Source: Desulfovibrio sp. Marseille-P6017 (GTDB lineage: Bacteria > Bacillota_A > Clostridia > Peptostreptococcales > Peptostreptococcaceae). From it: a stretch of DNA of 64,000 nucleotides. The notes under the pieces are model-generated. The model was not told the DNA's origin. It ran no database searches and saw nothing but the letters and a program-made list of their open reading frames with translations. Location: NCBI GenBank assembly GCA_900604495.1, contig UWOR01000016.1, forward strand, positions 10,238 to 74,237, given 5' to 3'. Numbering within the stretch: the first letter of the stretch is position 1; each line of letters starts with the position of its first letter. The position numbers and the translations under genes are program-made. This document shows positions 45,159-55,367 of this stretch, piece after piece.

Positions 45159-46430
45159 TTATATTAAATTATCTACAACGTCTTCACTATTATAAGTTTT
45201 TAAATCTAATTCCTTTTCGCTATTTGCTATTATTAATGTACAAATATTGTCCCCCATAACATTTACAGTCGTTCTAAACATATCTATTATTCTTTCTACA
45301 CCCATTATCAATCCAATACCCTCAAGAGGTAACCCTACTGATTGTAATACCATTGATAACATTATCATTCCAACCCCGGGTACACCTGCTGTACCTATAG
45401 ATGCTAATGTTGCAGTAAGTACAATAGTAATCATATCATTCATTCCTAAATCAATTCCGTATATCTGCGCTATAAACAATGCTGCTATACCTTGCATTAT
45501 AGCTGTTCCATCCATATTTATTGTAGCACCCATAGGTATAGTAAATGACCTTACACCTTTACTAACACCTAATTCTTCCATTATTTCTAAACTAGCTGGA
45601 ACAGATGCATTACTTGACGCTGTTGAAAATGTAATAGCTGCAACACCACTAAATTTACTTATAAATGGTTTTATTTTTTGTCTTGTAAATATTTTAAATA
45701 GACCTCCATACACAAATGTTACATGTATTAAAAGACCTAATAATACTATTACTATATACTTTAATAGAGCAAATATAGCATCAGTACCTACTGTTGCAAA
45801 TGTAGTAGATACCAGGGCAAATACACCATATGGAGCTGCTAACATTATTATACCTACCATCTTCATGCATATTTCATTTGCACTTTCAAACACTACTCTA
45901 ACTGGTTCCGATTTTTTTCCTAATATACTCATAGATATTCCTAAAAGCATTGCAAAAAATATCACTTGTAACATTTCCCCATTAGCCAGCGATGCTATTG
46001 GATTTGTTGGTATTATATTTAATATTATCTCTACCAGTGACTTAGATTCTCCTATTGTAACTTCTCCTGTAACCATACTACTCATATCTAATCCTATACC
46101 AGGCTTTAATAAGCTACCTAATACTAAAGATATTATGATTGCTATTGCAGTTGTACCTAAGTAGAATAACATAGTTTTTCCACCTATTCGTCCTAACCTT
46201 TTTACATCACCCATAGATGATGTTCCACATACTAAAGATACAAATACTAATGGTACTACCATCATTTTTATTGCTGATGTAAATCCTGTACCTACTACTT
46301 TTAAAATTCCATCTAGTAAAAGTGTATTCTTTATAAATCCATCTTGAACTTTACTAAGTGCTAAACCAAACACGAATCCTAAAAACAATCCAAGTAATAT
46401 TTTAGTCGTCAATGTTAATTTCTTTTTCAT
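45159..46430 (-). CDS. Dicarboxylate/amino acid:cation symporter (DAACS)
   Basis: The 423-residue protein imports glutamate, aspartate or dicarboxylates with Na+ or H+. Diagnostic DAACS motifs are TASSNASVPASLEIMEELG (serine-rich hairpin HP1), IPMGATINMDGTAIMQGIAALFI (NMDGT, TM7), ASIGTAGVPGVGMIML (HP2) and MGVERIIDMFRTTVNVMGDNICT (TM8). The Arg near the last motif (FRTTVNV) typically selects acidic amino acids, though in a shifted position in some homologues. GGGGGAATTAAGT precedes ATG. Single gene, divergent from ssb. Confidence 0.93.
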   Translation of the reverse strand: MKKKLTLTTKILLGLFLGFVFGLALSKVQDGFIKNTLLLDGILKVVGTGFTSAIKMMVVPLVFVSLVCGTSSMGDVKRLGRIGGKTMLFYLGTTAIAIIISLVLGSLLKPGIGLDMSSMVTGEVTIGESKSLVEIILNIIPTNPIASLANGEMLQVIFFAMLLGISMSILGKKSEPVRVVFESANEICMKMVGIIMLAAPYGVFALVSTTFATVGTDAIFALLKYIVIVLLGLLIHVTFVYGGLFKIFTRQKIKPFISKFSGVAAITFSTASSNASVPASLEIMEELGVSKGVRSFTIPMGATINMDGTAIMQGIAALFIAQIYGIDLGMNDMITIVLTATLASIGTAGVPGVGMIMLSMVLQSVGLPLEGIGLIMGVERIIDMFRTTVNVMGDNICTLIIANSEKELDLKTYNSEDVVDNLI

Positions 46431-46751
46431 ACTTAATTCCCCCGTATTCGAACTTTTTATTTTCTTATATTTTAATTATACATTATATTTATATAGATTA
46501 CATTAAAAAATTAATTATCACCTTTGATATAGAGATTTTTTTATTATTTTATTAACCTGAAATCAGTTTTGGCTTTATTTTATAAAATATTCACCATTTT
46601 TACAATTCTTTTTAATGCGAACTGGTAAAAACTTTTTAATAAAGAAATTTCGTGTTTTATTATATCTATAATTTTTTTATTATTTTTTGTATTTAATATT
46701 ATTTATTTGTCTAAAATCAAAATAAAATAAAATTTATCTTGAGGTGATTTA
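46431..46751. other. Divergent intergenic region, symporter / ssb (321 bp)
   Basis: Very AT-rich with no ORF. It must contain promoters for both genes, but no convincing -35/-10 pair stands out for either; long runs of T at 46600-46700 dominate. No riboswitch or repeat was recognised. Confidence 0.4.
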
Positions 46752-47168
46752 ATGAATAATATTACTCTAATCGGTAGGCTTATAAATAATCCAGAATTAA
46801 ACTTTATCGGAGAATCAAATAATGCTGTTACAAGTTTTACAATAGCAGTTAGTAGAAATTATAAAAATAAAATTGGTATAGTTGAATCTGATTTTATTAG
46901 AATTGAATTTTGGGGCAAAAGAGCAGAAATTTACGCTCAATATATACAAAAAGGTAAACTAGTAGCTATTGAAGGTTCCATTAGAACTGATAGATACGAA
47001 ACTTCTGAAGGATCTTATAAATATAAAACTTGGGTCTTGGGTAATGAAATTAAATTCCTCGATCATAATAAATCTAGTGATAAAAAATACTATGAATCAC
47101 CTCAAATATTTAATGAATCTAATGAAAGTACTTCTACCAATATATCTGATGAAGAACTTACATTTTAA
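46752..47168 (+). CDS. ssb: Single-stranded DNA-binding protein
   Basis: A 138-residue OB-fold SSB. MNNITLIGRLINNPELNFIG, TSFTIAVSRNYKN, FIRIEFWGKRAEIYAQYIQKGK and VAIEGSIRTDRYE are the standard SSB strands in order. The Gly-rich linker is short and the acidic tail ends SDEELTF instead of DDDIPF, which keeps the terminal Phe that docks partner proteins. The usual long form lies beside rpsF/rpsR; this one stands alone, so it is probably a secondary SSB used in competence or stress. TTGAGGTGATTTA precedes ATG. Confidence 0.88.
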   Translation: MNNITLIGRLINNPELNFIGESNNAVTSFTIAVSRNYKNKIGIVESDFIRIEFWGKRAEIYAQYIQKGKLVAIEGSIRTDRYETSEGSYKYKTWVLGNEIKFLDHNKSSDKKYYESPQIFNESNESTSTNISDEELTF

Positions 47169-47172
47169 AATA

Positions 47173-47213
47173 AATAAAAGTGTATCAAATTAATAACTTG
47201 ATACACTTTTATT
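47173..47213. terminator. Bidirectional terminator, ssb / glycogen operon
   Basis: AATAAAAGTGTATCAA (47173-47188) pairs exactly with TTGATACACTTTTATT (47198-47213). Confidence 0.9.
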
Positions 47214-47215
47214 CT

Positions 47216-49135
47216 CTATTCTACTATATGTTTTCTTAGTGTAAATATTCTAAAAGATTTTTCGTCAATTTGTATATTGAATAATCCTTTACTGAAAACT
47301 CCACCATCTTCTTTTTCTATTATTTCACCATACTTCTTAGGAATATATTTAATATAAACTTCCTCTAGCACATCACCATTTAAATCTAAAGATACATTTT
47401 GCACAGTATTATCTCTATTTATTAATATTAGTAAATCTTCACTATTTAAATTATCATTTACTCTTAAATATCCAAATACATTGTCATTCTTGGTATCTAT
47501 AAAGCTTGTTTCTCCATATGTAAGTGTTTGATATTTTTTTCTTGTATTTATTGCATTTTTATAAAAATCTATCATCTCTTCATCTTCATTTTTCCATGGA
47601 TAAGTTCTTCTATTATCTGGATCTGTGTTTCCTTCAAGACCAGCTTCATCACCATAATATATATATGGAATACCTTCAGAAGTCATTTGTGTTATGACTG
47701 CTAATTTTACCATATCTTTATCACAATTTAACTCAGTTTTTATCCTTTTAACATCATGAGTTCCTAATAAATTTAAATTGGACTTAAATAGTTCACTTGG
47801 ATAGTTTTCTTTTATTTCCATATAGTTATTTCTTAATTCTAAAGATGTACATTCTCCTTTTAAGAAGGCTAGTATATTCTTTCTAAATGGATAACCTAAT
47901 ACAGAATCTAATTTGTCACCAGAGAAATAATTCATTCTCTTGCCGTAACTTATCTTATTTGATGCATCTTCCCATACTTCACCTGTAAGTATTGCATCCT
48001 TATCAACTGATTTTAATTCTTTTCTTAATTCACTTAAAAAAGTTTTAGGAAGTTCATCAGCTACATCTAGTCTCCATCCCTTGACTCCCATTTTAGTCCA
48101 TTTTTTTATTACGCTATCTTCATCATACATTATGTAGTTCATATAACTTGGCGATAATTCATTTATATTAGGCAGTGATTTAATTCCCCACCAGCAATCA
48201 TATTTATTAGGAAATTCTTCAAATCGATACCAAGATGAATATTCTGAATCCTGTGATTGATAAGCCCCTATGCTATCATAATTACCATATTGATTAAAGT
48301 ACTTACTATCAGCTCCTGTATGATTAAATACACCATCCAATATTATAGACATTCCTTTTTCTTTAGCTTTTTCTATAAGTTCAGCAAAAACTTCTTCATC
48401 TCCAAACATCGGATCTATCTTTTTATAGTTTCCTGTATCATATTTATGATTACTAGAAGATTCAAATATAGGGCTTAAGTATAAAATACTAACACCCAAT
48501 TTCTTTAAATATCCTAATTTATTTATTATTCCTTTTAAGTTACCACCATAAAAATCCCATCTAGCTATATCTCCATTTTTATCTTTTATATACATCGGAG
48601 TATCATCCCAATTTGCATATATAAATGAATTTTTCTTAGGATTTATTGGTTTGTCATTTCGATTTCCATTATTAAATCTATCTACAAATATATGATAAAG
48701 TATACCTTCCTTATACCAATTAGGAACCTTTATATCTTCATGAACTGTTATTTGATATTTGTTTATATTTTCATATTTATATTCACAAGCTCTACCATCA
48801 TTTTTACTCTTACCGTAAAATACTTTTTGATTATTACCATCTATTTTTCCTTCAACCTCAAAATAATAGAAATATATACCAGCTTTTTCAAAAGGTCTTA
48901 TTTTACAAGTAAAAGTTTTTTCATTCCCTATATTTTGTATTTCTTTTAATTCTATTCTATCATATACAAAATTAGTTAAATCTTCATGTTCCCCTAAAAT
49001 TACTAAAGATATGTTATATACATCTATATCCTTATTTGTAATAACATTTATAATTGCTTCATTCTTAGTATTCAAGGCTCCAAACGGAGCCTTAAACCCT
49101 TCATCCCAAGAATTATAACTTATACATTTTCTCAT
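47216..49135 (-). CDS. GH13 alpha-glucosidase/neopullulanase-like amylase
   Basis: A glycoside hydrolase of 639 residues. Residues about 1-130 form a CBM34-like N-terminal domain, followed by the catalytic barrel: DGVFNHTG (region I), GWRLDVADEL (nucleophile Asp), LTGEVWEDAS (acid/base Glu) and LLGTHDVKR (transition-state Asp). HHIFVDRFNNGN-type text (YHIFVDRFNNGNRN) is characteristic of the neopullulanase/cyclomaltodextrinase group. No signal peptide, so it degrades intracellular maltodextrins released from glycogen. It is last in the glycogen operon and overlaps glgP by 23 bases. The frame extends to ATG 49171, but conserved sequence begins near MRKCISY at 49135. Confidence 0.88.
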   Translation of the reverse strand: MRKCISYNSWDEGFKAPFGALNTKNEAIINVITNKDIDVYNISLVILGEHEDLTNFVYDRIELKEIQNIGNEKTFTCKIRPFEKAGIYFYYFEVEGKIDGNNQKVFYGKSKNDGRACEYKYENINKYQITVHEDIKVPNWYKEGILYHIFVDRFNNGNRNDKPINPKKNSFIYANWDDTPMYIKDKNGDIARWDFYGGNLKGIINKLGYLKKLGVSILYLSPIFESSSNHKYDTGNYKKIDPMFGDEEVFAELIEKAKEKGMSIILDGVFNHTGADSKYFNQYGNYDSIGAYQSQDSEYSSWYRFEEFPNKYDCWWGIKSLPNINELSPSYMNYIMYDEDSVIKKWTKMGVKGWRLDVADELPKTFLSELRKELKSVDKDAILTGEVWEDASNKISYGKRMNYFSGDKLDSVLGYPFRKNILAFLKGECTSLELRNNYMEIKENYPSELFKSNLNLLGTHDVKRIKTELNCDKDMVKLAVITQMTSEGIPYIYYGDEAGLEGNTDPDNRRTYPWKNEDEEMIDFYKNAINTRKKYQTLTYGETSFIDTKNDNVFGYLRVNDNLNSEDLLILINRDNTVQNVSLDLNGDVLEEVYIKYIPKKYGEIIEKEDGGVFSKGLFNIQIDEKSFRIFTLRKHIVE

Positions 49136-51560
49136 TCTTCTCACACCCTTTAAACCAAATGTCATCGCCATATTCTTTTATCGTTCTATCACTAGAAAAT
49201 ACGCCGGAATTAGCTATATTAATTAAAGACATTCTGTTCCAATCATATTTTTTCTTATATAAAGCACTTAGTTCCCTTTGTGCTCTTTCGTAATCATTGG
49301 CATCCCTTAGTACAAAATATTCATCATTATATGTTATTAAAGAGTCATAAACTTCTCTTCCTTCTTTACCTAAGTTAGGTATAAATCCATTTACTAAATC
49401 ATCTACAACTTGTTTTAGTCTCAAATTTGTATGATATAAATCTATAGATGAATATCCTCCATTTTTATTATAATTCAATACTTCTTCAGCCGTTAAACCA
49501 AATAAAAACATATTTTCTTTACCAACTAGTTCACATATTTCAACATTTGCACCATCTAACGTTGCCATAGTTAGTGCACCATTCATCATAAACTTCATAT
49601 TACTAGTTCCTGATGCTTCTTTTGTAGTTGTTGAAATTTGTTCACTTACATTTGCTGCAGGTATTATAAGCTCTGCTAGAGAAACACCATAGTTCTCTAT
49701 AAATACTACTTTAAGCTTATCTTTTACTCTAATATCATTATTAATTAAGTCTGCAACTGAGTTTATTGTTTTTATTATGCACTTCGCTAAATAATATCCT
49801 GGAGCTGCTTTTGCTCCAAATATGAAAGTTCTTGGCTGTACATCCATATTAGGATTTTCTAATATCTTATGATATAAAGTCATTATATTCAATAAATTCA
49901 GTAATTGACGTTTATATGCATGTAACCTTTTTACTTGAACATCGAATATAGAATTTGGATCTACATCAATACTATATTTTTCCTTTATATAGTTAGATAA
50001 TAAAACCTTATTATCATATTTTATATTATCTAATTTATCTAATACATTATTATCATTTTTATATAGCTCTAACTCTTTTAATTTAAATGTCTCAGTCTTC
50101 CAATCAGATCCAATCAAATCAGTTATTAATCCACTTAATTGGGGATTTGCACTAATTAACCATCTTCTATGAGCTATACCATTAGTCTTATTATTAAATT
50201 TATATGGCTCATCTTCATAAAAATCTTTTAATACTTCTTTTTCTAATAAGTTCGTATGAAGTTTAGCGACCCCATTTACACTATAGCTAGAAACAATACA
50301 TAAGTTAGCCATATTAACCATTCCATTATTTATGATACTCATATTATTTACTTTATCTTTATTTTGATATTTACTATTTAAATAAAGATTGTATCTTCTA
50401 TCAATTTCTTCAATTATCATATATATTCTTGGTAGCAATTTTTTTACCATTTCTATTGGCCATTTTTCCATAGCTTCAGACATTATAGTATGATTTGTAT
50501 ATGATATGGTATTTCTAGTTATATCCCATGCTTCATCCCATGAAAGTCCTTCTATGTCTAGTAGTATTCTCATAAGCTCTGGGACGCATAATGCTGGATG
50601 AGTATCATTTATGTGAATAGCTACTTTATTTGGTAGCTCATGTATATCAAACTTATGCTTTTTATACTTTCTGTATATATCTTGTATTCCTGCACTTACA
50701 AAAAAGTATTCCTGTTTTAATCTTAATAATCTACCTGCATAATTAGAATCATTAGGATATAAAACTTGAGAAATCTCTTCTGTATAATACTTATAATTTA
50801 ATGCCTCTTCATAGCTTGCTGAATAGTTTCTAGCATTTGCTGTTGTTTGACCAAAATCCCTTCTTGGTATCTCACTCTTCCATAATCTAAGTGTGTTTAC
50901 ACAGTCATTTTCATAACCGATTATAGGTATATCGTAAGGCATAGCCATAACTGGAATATAATTTTTATGAATTACTTTTAAACTTCCATGATGTTCTTCT
51001 AAGTAAACATCACCTTCAAACTTAACTAATATAGCTTTATTTGGCCTAACAACTTCCCATAAATAATTTCCTTGAGTTAACCAATTATCAGGAACTTCTA
51101 CCTGGCAACCATTTACAAATTTTTGTTTAAATAAGCCATATTTATATCTTATCCCATATCCATGACCGCTCATACCTACAGATGCCATAGAATCTAAGAA
51201 ACAAGCGGCTAGTCTTCCTAGTCCGCCATTTCCTAAAGCTGGATCTACCTCTGACTTTATTAAATCATCAAGGTTAATACCTAGCTCTTTAAGTCCTTCT
51301 CTTATATTATTTTCTACACCTAAATTTAATAAATTCGATTTTAGCTGTCTTCCTAATAAGAATTCAATTGAAAAATAATATACTTCCTTCTCTTTGTCAA
51401 TTTTTGTGTCCACCCATCTTTTAGCAATAAGATCTTTCAAAACACCAGCAAGAACATTTAATAACTGTTCATCGCTAGCTTCATTTATAGGCTGTGCATA
51501 TAAACTATACATCTTACTTTCAAAGTTTTGTTTAAATTTCCTTTTGCTAATTGTGATCAT
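49113..51560 (-). CDS. glgP: Glycogen phosphorylase
   Basis: An 815-residue GT35 enzyme releasing glucose-1-phosphate from glycogen. VYYFSIEFLLGRQLKSNL, DPALGNGGLGRLAACFLDS (active-site loop), HINDTHPALCVPELMRILLD and FDVQVKRLHAYKRQLLN are family signatures; the PLP lysine is in EASGTSNMKFMMNGALTMAT. Full length for bacterial GlgP, without the N-terminal phosphorylation site of animal enzymes. Start ATG at 51560 follows AAAGGAGAGATTTG; the frame's TTG at 51563 is too close. It begins 13 bases after glgA ends. Confidence 0.95.
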   Translation of the reverse strand: MITISKRKFKQNFESKMYSLYAQPINEASDEQLLNVLAGVLKDLIAKRWVDTKIDKEKEVYYFSIEFLLGRQLKSNLLNLGVENNIREGLKELGINLDDLIKSEVDPALGNGGLGRLAACFLDSMASVGMSGHGYGIRYKYGLFKQKFVNGCQVEVPDNWLTQGNYLWEVVRPNKAILVKFEGDVYLEEHHGSLKVIHKNYIPVMAMPYDIPIIGYENDCVNTLRLWKSEIPRRDFGQTTANARNYSASYEEALNYKYYTEEISQVLYPNDSNYAGRLLRLKQEYFFVSAGIQDIYRKYKKHKFDIHELPNKVAIHINDTHPALCVPELMRILLDIEGLSWDEAWDITRNTISYTNHTIMSEAMEKWPIEMVKKLLPRIYMIIEEIDRRYNLYLNSKYQNKDKVNNMSIINNGMVNMANLCIVSSYSVNGVAKLHTNLLEKEVLKDFYEDEPYKFNNKTNGIAHRRWLISANPQLSGLITDLIGSDWKTETFKLKELELYKNDNNVLDKLDNIKYDNKVLLSNYIKEKYSIDVDPNSIFDVQVKRLHAYKRQLLNLLNIMTLYHKILENPNMDVQPRTFIFGAKAAPGYYLAKCIIKTINSVADLINNDIRVKDKLKVVFIENYGVSLAELIIPAANVSEQISTTTKEASGTSNMKFMMNGALTMATLDGANVEICELVGKENMFLFGLTAEEVLNYNKNGGYSSIDLYHTNLRLKQVVDDLVNGFIPNLGKEGREVYDSLITYNDEYFVLRDANDYERAQRELSALYKKKYDWNRMSLINIANSGVFSSDRTIKEYGDDIWFKGCEKNEKMYKL

Positions 51561-51572
51561 CAAATCTCTCCT

Positions 51573-53015
51573 TTAATTGAGAATTCCCTGATATACCTCT
51601 ATATATTTTTGAGCTGATTTTTTCCAACTATTATCTGTATACATTGCATTTTTAACTAAGTTATACCATATATTTTTATCTTTATATAGCTCAAGCCCTT
51701 TTTGGATGCAGTAAAGCATTTCATGTGCATTATAATTTGTGAAACTAAATCCATTACCTTCTCCAGTATACTTATTATATGGACTTACAGTATCCTTAAG
51801 GCCTCCAGTTTCTCTAACTATAGGCAGTGTTCCATATCTCATAGCCATCATTTGACCTATTCCACAAGGTTCAAACAATGAAGGCATTAAGAACATATCA
51901 CTACCTGAATATATTTGTTGTGCTAAACCACTATCAAAAGTTATTCTAGCTGAAACCTTTTTGCAATAACGAGAGCTATAATAATTAAACATAGATTGAT
52001 ATTGATGTTCTCCAGTTCCTAATACAACTAGTTGTAGATCTTCTCTTACTAATTCAGGCATAATATATGATATTAGGTCAAATCCTTTTTGTGATACTAA
52101 TCTAGATACTATACCTATTAGAGGAATATCTGGGTTAACTTCTAAACCTAATATTTTTTGTAATTCTAATTTATTCTTAACTTTATTCTCTAAGCTGTTA
52201 ATATCATATTTAAAGAAAATATTAGGATCTGTTATAGGATTATTTAAATCATAGTCAATTCCATTTAATATACCTTCTAGCTTATGTGAATTTTCTCTTA
52301 ATAATCCATCTAGACCTTCTCCATAGAATTCTGTTTGAATTTCATCTACATAAGTCTTACTTACAGTAGTTACCTTATCTGCAAATACTATACCTGCTTT
52401 CATAAAACTTACACCACCGTAGTATTCTACAGATTTATTATCATAGTATTCATATGATAAATTAAGCAAATCACCTAATACTTCTTTACCAAATACACCT
52501 TGATATTGTAAGTTATGAATTGTATATAAAGTTTTTATATTGCTATATTTCTCTAAGTGACTATATCTATCTTTTAAAATTAAAGGAATCATACCTGTAT
52601 GCCAGTCATTTATATGAATCACATCTGGATAAAAATCTATTTTTTCCATAACCTTAAGAACAGCTTCACTAAAGAATGTAAATCTTTCGGCATCATCACC
52701 ATATCCATAAAGATATGCAAACTCGCCATCTCTTTTAAAATAGTATTCATTGTCTATAAAGTAAAATTTAATTCCTTCATACTCCATTTCTAATAATCCA
52801 CAGTATTGATTTCTCCATCCTAATTGGACATTAAATACAGCTATTTCTCTTAATTTATCTTTTAAATATGTTGGTATAGTTGAGTATTTAGGTAGTATTA
52901 CTCTAACATCAACACCTTCTTTTTTTAAAGCCTTAGGTAACGCATAAGATACGTCACCTAATCCCCCAGTCTTTACAAAAGGCCAACACTCTGATGTCAC
53001 ATAAAAAACTTTCAT
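51573..53015 (-). CDS. glgA: Glycogen synthase (ADP-glucose)
   Basis: The 480-residue GT5 glycosyltransferase adds glucose from ADP-glucose to glycogen. The N-terminal ADP-glucose loop is VKTGGLGDVSYALPKAL. VIHINDWHTGMIPLILKDRY and YTIHNLQYQGVFG are typical, and PLIGIVSRLVSQKGFDLI is the second-domain signature with the catalytic Glu region MPSLFEPCGIGQMMAMRYG. Length and order are normal. AAGGGGGAAATTTTGG lies before ATG. It is 15 bases downstream of glgD. Confidence 0.95.
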   Translation of the reverse strand: MKVFYVTSECWPFVKTGGLGDVSYALPKALKKEGVDVRVILPKYSTIPTYLKDKLREIAVFNVQLGWRNQYCGLLEMEYEGIKFYFIDNEYYFKRDGEFAYLYGYGDDAERFTFFSEAVLKVMEKIDFYPDVIHINDWHTGMIPLILKDRYSHLEKYSNIKTLYTIHNLQYQGVFGKEVLGDLLNLSYEYYDNKSVEYYGGVSFMKAGIVFADKVTTVSKTYVDEIQTEFYGEGLDGLLRENSHKLEGILNGIDYDLNNPITDPNIFFKYDINSLENKVKNKLELQKILGLEVNPDIPLIGIVSRLVSQKGFDLISYIMPELVREDLQLVVLGTGEHQYQSMFNYYSSRYCKKVSARITFDSGLAQQIYSGSDMFLMPSLFEPCGIGQMMAMRYGTLPIVRETGGLKDTVSPYNKYTGEGNGFSFTNYNAHEMLYCIQKGLELYKDKNIWYNLVKNAMYTDNSWKKSAQKYIEVYQGILN

Positions 53016-53029
53016 CCAAAATTTCCCCC

Positions 53030-54160
53030 TTATATACTTAGATTTTTCTCTATAACCATAGGGTAATTTTCATCGCCTCTTAATTCTTTCCCCTCTGATA
53101 TTGAAATATTCTTATCTAATATAACATTATTTAAAACTACATCTGATTCTATGGTACAATTTTGCATTATTACTGAATTTTTAATAACTGTATCTTTACC
53201 TACATGCACTTTTCTAAATATAATACTATTTTCTACTATTCCATCTATAACACAACCTGTAGCTATAAATGAGTTTTTTACATTTGAATTTTCTTTATAA
53301 ATTGTAGGTGCTTGATTTTTTTCTTTAGTTAATATTTTTCTATTTGAGTAAAGAAGTTCTTTAGATACTTCTGGTAGTAGTAAATCTTTACTTAATTCAT
53401 AATAACTTTGTATTGAATTTATACACTTTAGGTACCCTTTAAATTCATATGCACCAACTTGTATATTATTGATCTCTTGTGTTATAAAATCTTGGAAATA
53501 AGAGTATGTTCCTAGGTTAACTATTTCATATATGCACGATATAAAATCTTTACGTCTCATTATATACATTTCCATAAATATATTTGCTCTTGGGAAAGTA
53601 CCTAAGTTACTTCCTATGTTAATTACTCTATCATTGTTATCTAAGTTTAAAGTTAAGCACCCTTTAAAATCTTTATTTGCATTATCTATATTTTTATAAA
53701 CTACAGTTATATCATTATTAGATTTTTTGTGATGTGCTATAACATCTTCATAGTTTATATTACAAAGCATATAACTTGGTGATATTAATATGTACTCTTC
53801 TTCGCTTTTCTCTATATAATCTATGTTTGCTAATATTGTGTATATATCTCCACTTCTACCCTCATATTGATTTTGATATTTTGTATTTTCTGGACTAAGT
53901 ATACACAGCCCCCCTGTCTTCCTACTCAAATCCCAATCTTTTCCACTACCTAAATGGTCTGTTAATGACCTATATTTTTCTTTAGCGTATATACCTACAT
54001 TTGTCATTCTTGAATTTACCATATTAGAAAGTGTAAAATCTATAACTCTATATCTTCCTGCTATTGGAATTGATGCTATCGGCCTAGCATAACTAAGTTT
54101 GCTTACACTTGGATATCCCTTTTTATCTAAATTTATTAACCCCATACACTCATTTCTCAT
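53030..54160 (-). CDS. glgD: GlgD subunit of ADP-glucose pyrophosphorylase
   Basis: The 376-residue paralogue of GlgC found in Firmicutes. The N-terminus lacks the GGxGxRL substrate loop (it reads MGLINLDKKGYPSVSKLSYA), while the RPIASIPIAGRYRVIDFTLS segment and the C-terminal left-handed beta-helix (CVIDGIVENSIIF, VGKDTVIKNSVIMQNC) remain. It is known from other Firmicutes to be non-catalytic or regulatory and to raise GlgC activity. It starts 2 bases after glgC ends, so the two are translationally coupled. Confidence 0.93.
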   Translation of the reverse strand: MRNECMGLINLDKKGYPSVSKLSYARPIASIPIAGRYRVIDFTLSNMVNSRMTNVGIYAKEKYRSLTDHLGSGKDWDLSRKTGGLCILSPENTKYQNQYEGRSGDIYTILANIDYIEKSEEEYILISPSYMLCNINYEDVIAHHKKSNNDITVVYKNIDNANKDFKGCLTLNLDNNDRVINIGSNLGTFPRANIFMEMYIMRRKDFISCIYEIVNLGTYSYFQDFITQEINNIQVGAYEFKGYLKCINSIQSYYELSKDLLLPEVSKELLYSNRKILTKEKNQAPTIYKENSNVKNSFIATGCVIDGIVENSIIFRKVHVGKDTVIKNSVIMQNCTIESDVVLNNVILDKNISISEGKELRGDENYPMVIEKNLSI

Positions 54161-54162
54161 AA

Positions 54163-55317
54163 TTATATTCCCCCTTGTAATACTTCCTTTGGCTTCACAG
54201 TTTCATATTCTGAAACTACATTAATTTCATCTTCATCATTTCTTATAATTGAATTATCTTCTATTACTGCACCTTCACCAATCATAGCTTTTTCTATTAT
54301 TACGTTTTTACCTATTTTTACATTAGGCATGATTACAGAATCTTTTACTGTACTATTTTCATCTATATGAACACCATGAGAAAGAACTGCGTTTTCTACA
54401 TCACCTAATATTGAGCATCCATCTGCTATTAAAGCCTCACGTATATCAGCATCTTTTCCTATATATTGTGGAGGGCTTGCCATCGTATTTGTATATATTC
54501 TCCATCTTGAGTCATTTAAATCTATTGCATCAGGATATTTTATAAGATCCATATTTGCATCCCATAAACTTTGTATTGTTCCAACATCCCTCCAATATCC
54601 TTTAAATGGATAAGCATACATTTGCTCTTGATCTTCTAACATCATTGGTATTATATTTTTTCCAAAATCATCAAAGCAAAGGTTATTTTCTTCAGATTTT
54701 ATAAAATAATCTCTTAATATACTCCAGTTAAATATATATACTCCCATTGAAGCTAAATTACTTTTTGGCTCTTGAGGTTTTTCTTCAAATTCATATATTT
54801 GGCCATCTTCTTTTGTATTCATTATACCAAATCTAGATGCTTCGTCCCAAGGTACCTCTATTACAGCTATTGTAGCCTTTGCATTTTTTTCCTTATGATA
54901 ACTTAACATTTTACTATAATCCATTTTATATATATGATCTCCTGATAATATAAGAACATATTCTGGATTATATGCATCTATAAAGTTCATATTTTGATAA
55001 ATTGCATTAGCAGTACCTTCATACCAGTTGCCTTCTTTTTCATTCATATATGGTTGTAATATGTATACTCCACCATTAATTCTATCTAAATCCCAATGAC
55101 TCCCCATACCTATATGAGAATTTAATATTAATGGTCTGTATTGTGTTAAAACTCCAACTGTATCTATACCTGAATTTGAACAGTTGCTTAATACAAAATC
55201 TATTATCCTATATTTTCCCCCAAATGATACTGCAGGCTTTGCTATACTCTTTGTAAACACACCAAGTCTAGAACCTTGCCCACCAGCTAATATCATTGCT
55301 ATCATTTCTTTATTCAT
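54163..55317 (-). CDS. glgC: Glucose-1-phosphate adenylyltransferase
   Basis: The 384-residue enzyme makes ADP-glucose, the committed step of glycogen synthesis. Signatures are [50 protein letters not shown] and [18 protein letters not shown], followed by the left-handed beta-helix ([20 protein letters not shown]). All substrate-binding Arg and Lys positions of the family seem present. CTAAGGGGGAGTCAAATTTA precedes ATG. It forms the enzyme with GlgD. Confidence 0.95.
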   Translation of the reverse strand: MNKEMIAMILAGGQGSRLGVFTKSIAKPAVSFGGKYRIIDFVLSNCSNSGIDTVGVLTQYRPLILNSHIGMGSHWDLDRINGGVYILQPYMNEKEGNWYEGTANAIYQNMNFIDAYNPEYVLILSGDHIYKMDYSKMLSYHKEKNAKATIAVIEVPWDEASRFGIMNTKEDGQIYEFEEKPQEPKSNLASMGVYIFNWSILRDYFIKSEENNLCFDDFGKNIIPMMLEDQEQMYAYPFKGYWRDVGTIQSLWDANMDLIKYPDAIDLNDSRWRIYTNTMASPPQYIGKDADIREALIADGCSILGDVENAVLSHGVHIDENSTVKDSVIMPNVKIGKNVIIEKAMIGEGAVIEDNSIIRNDEDEINVVSEYETVKPKEVLQGGI

Positions 55318-55367
55318 TAAATTTGACTCCCCCTTAGATAACTTTATATTTATATATTTTAAAATTT

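Noticed and set aside
45247..46164. 305-codon plus-strand ORF opposite the DAACS symporter
   Set aside because: It is the antisense of a gene with unmistakable motifs; its protein is Ile/Pro/Asn-rich shadow sequence with no ribosome site.
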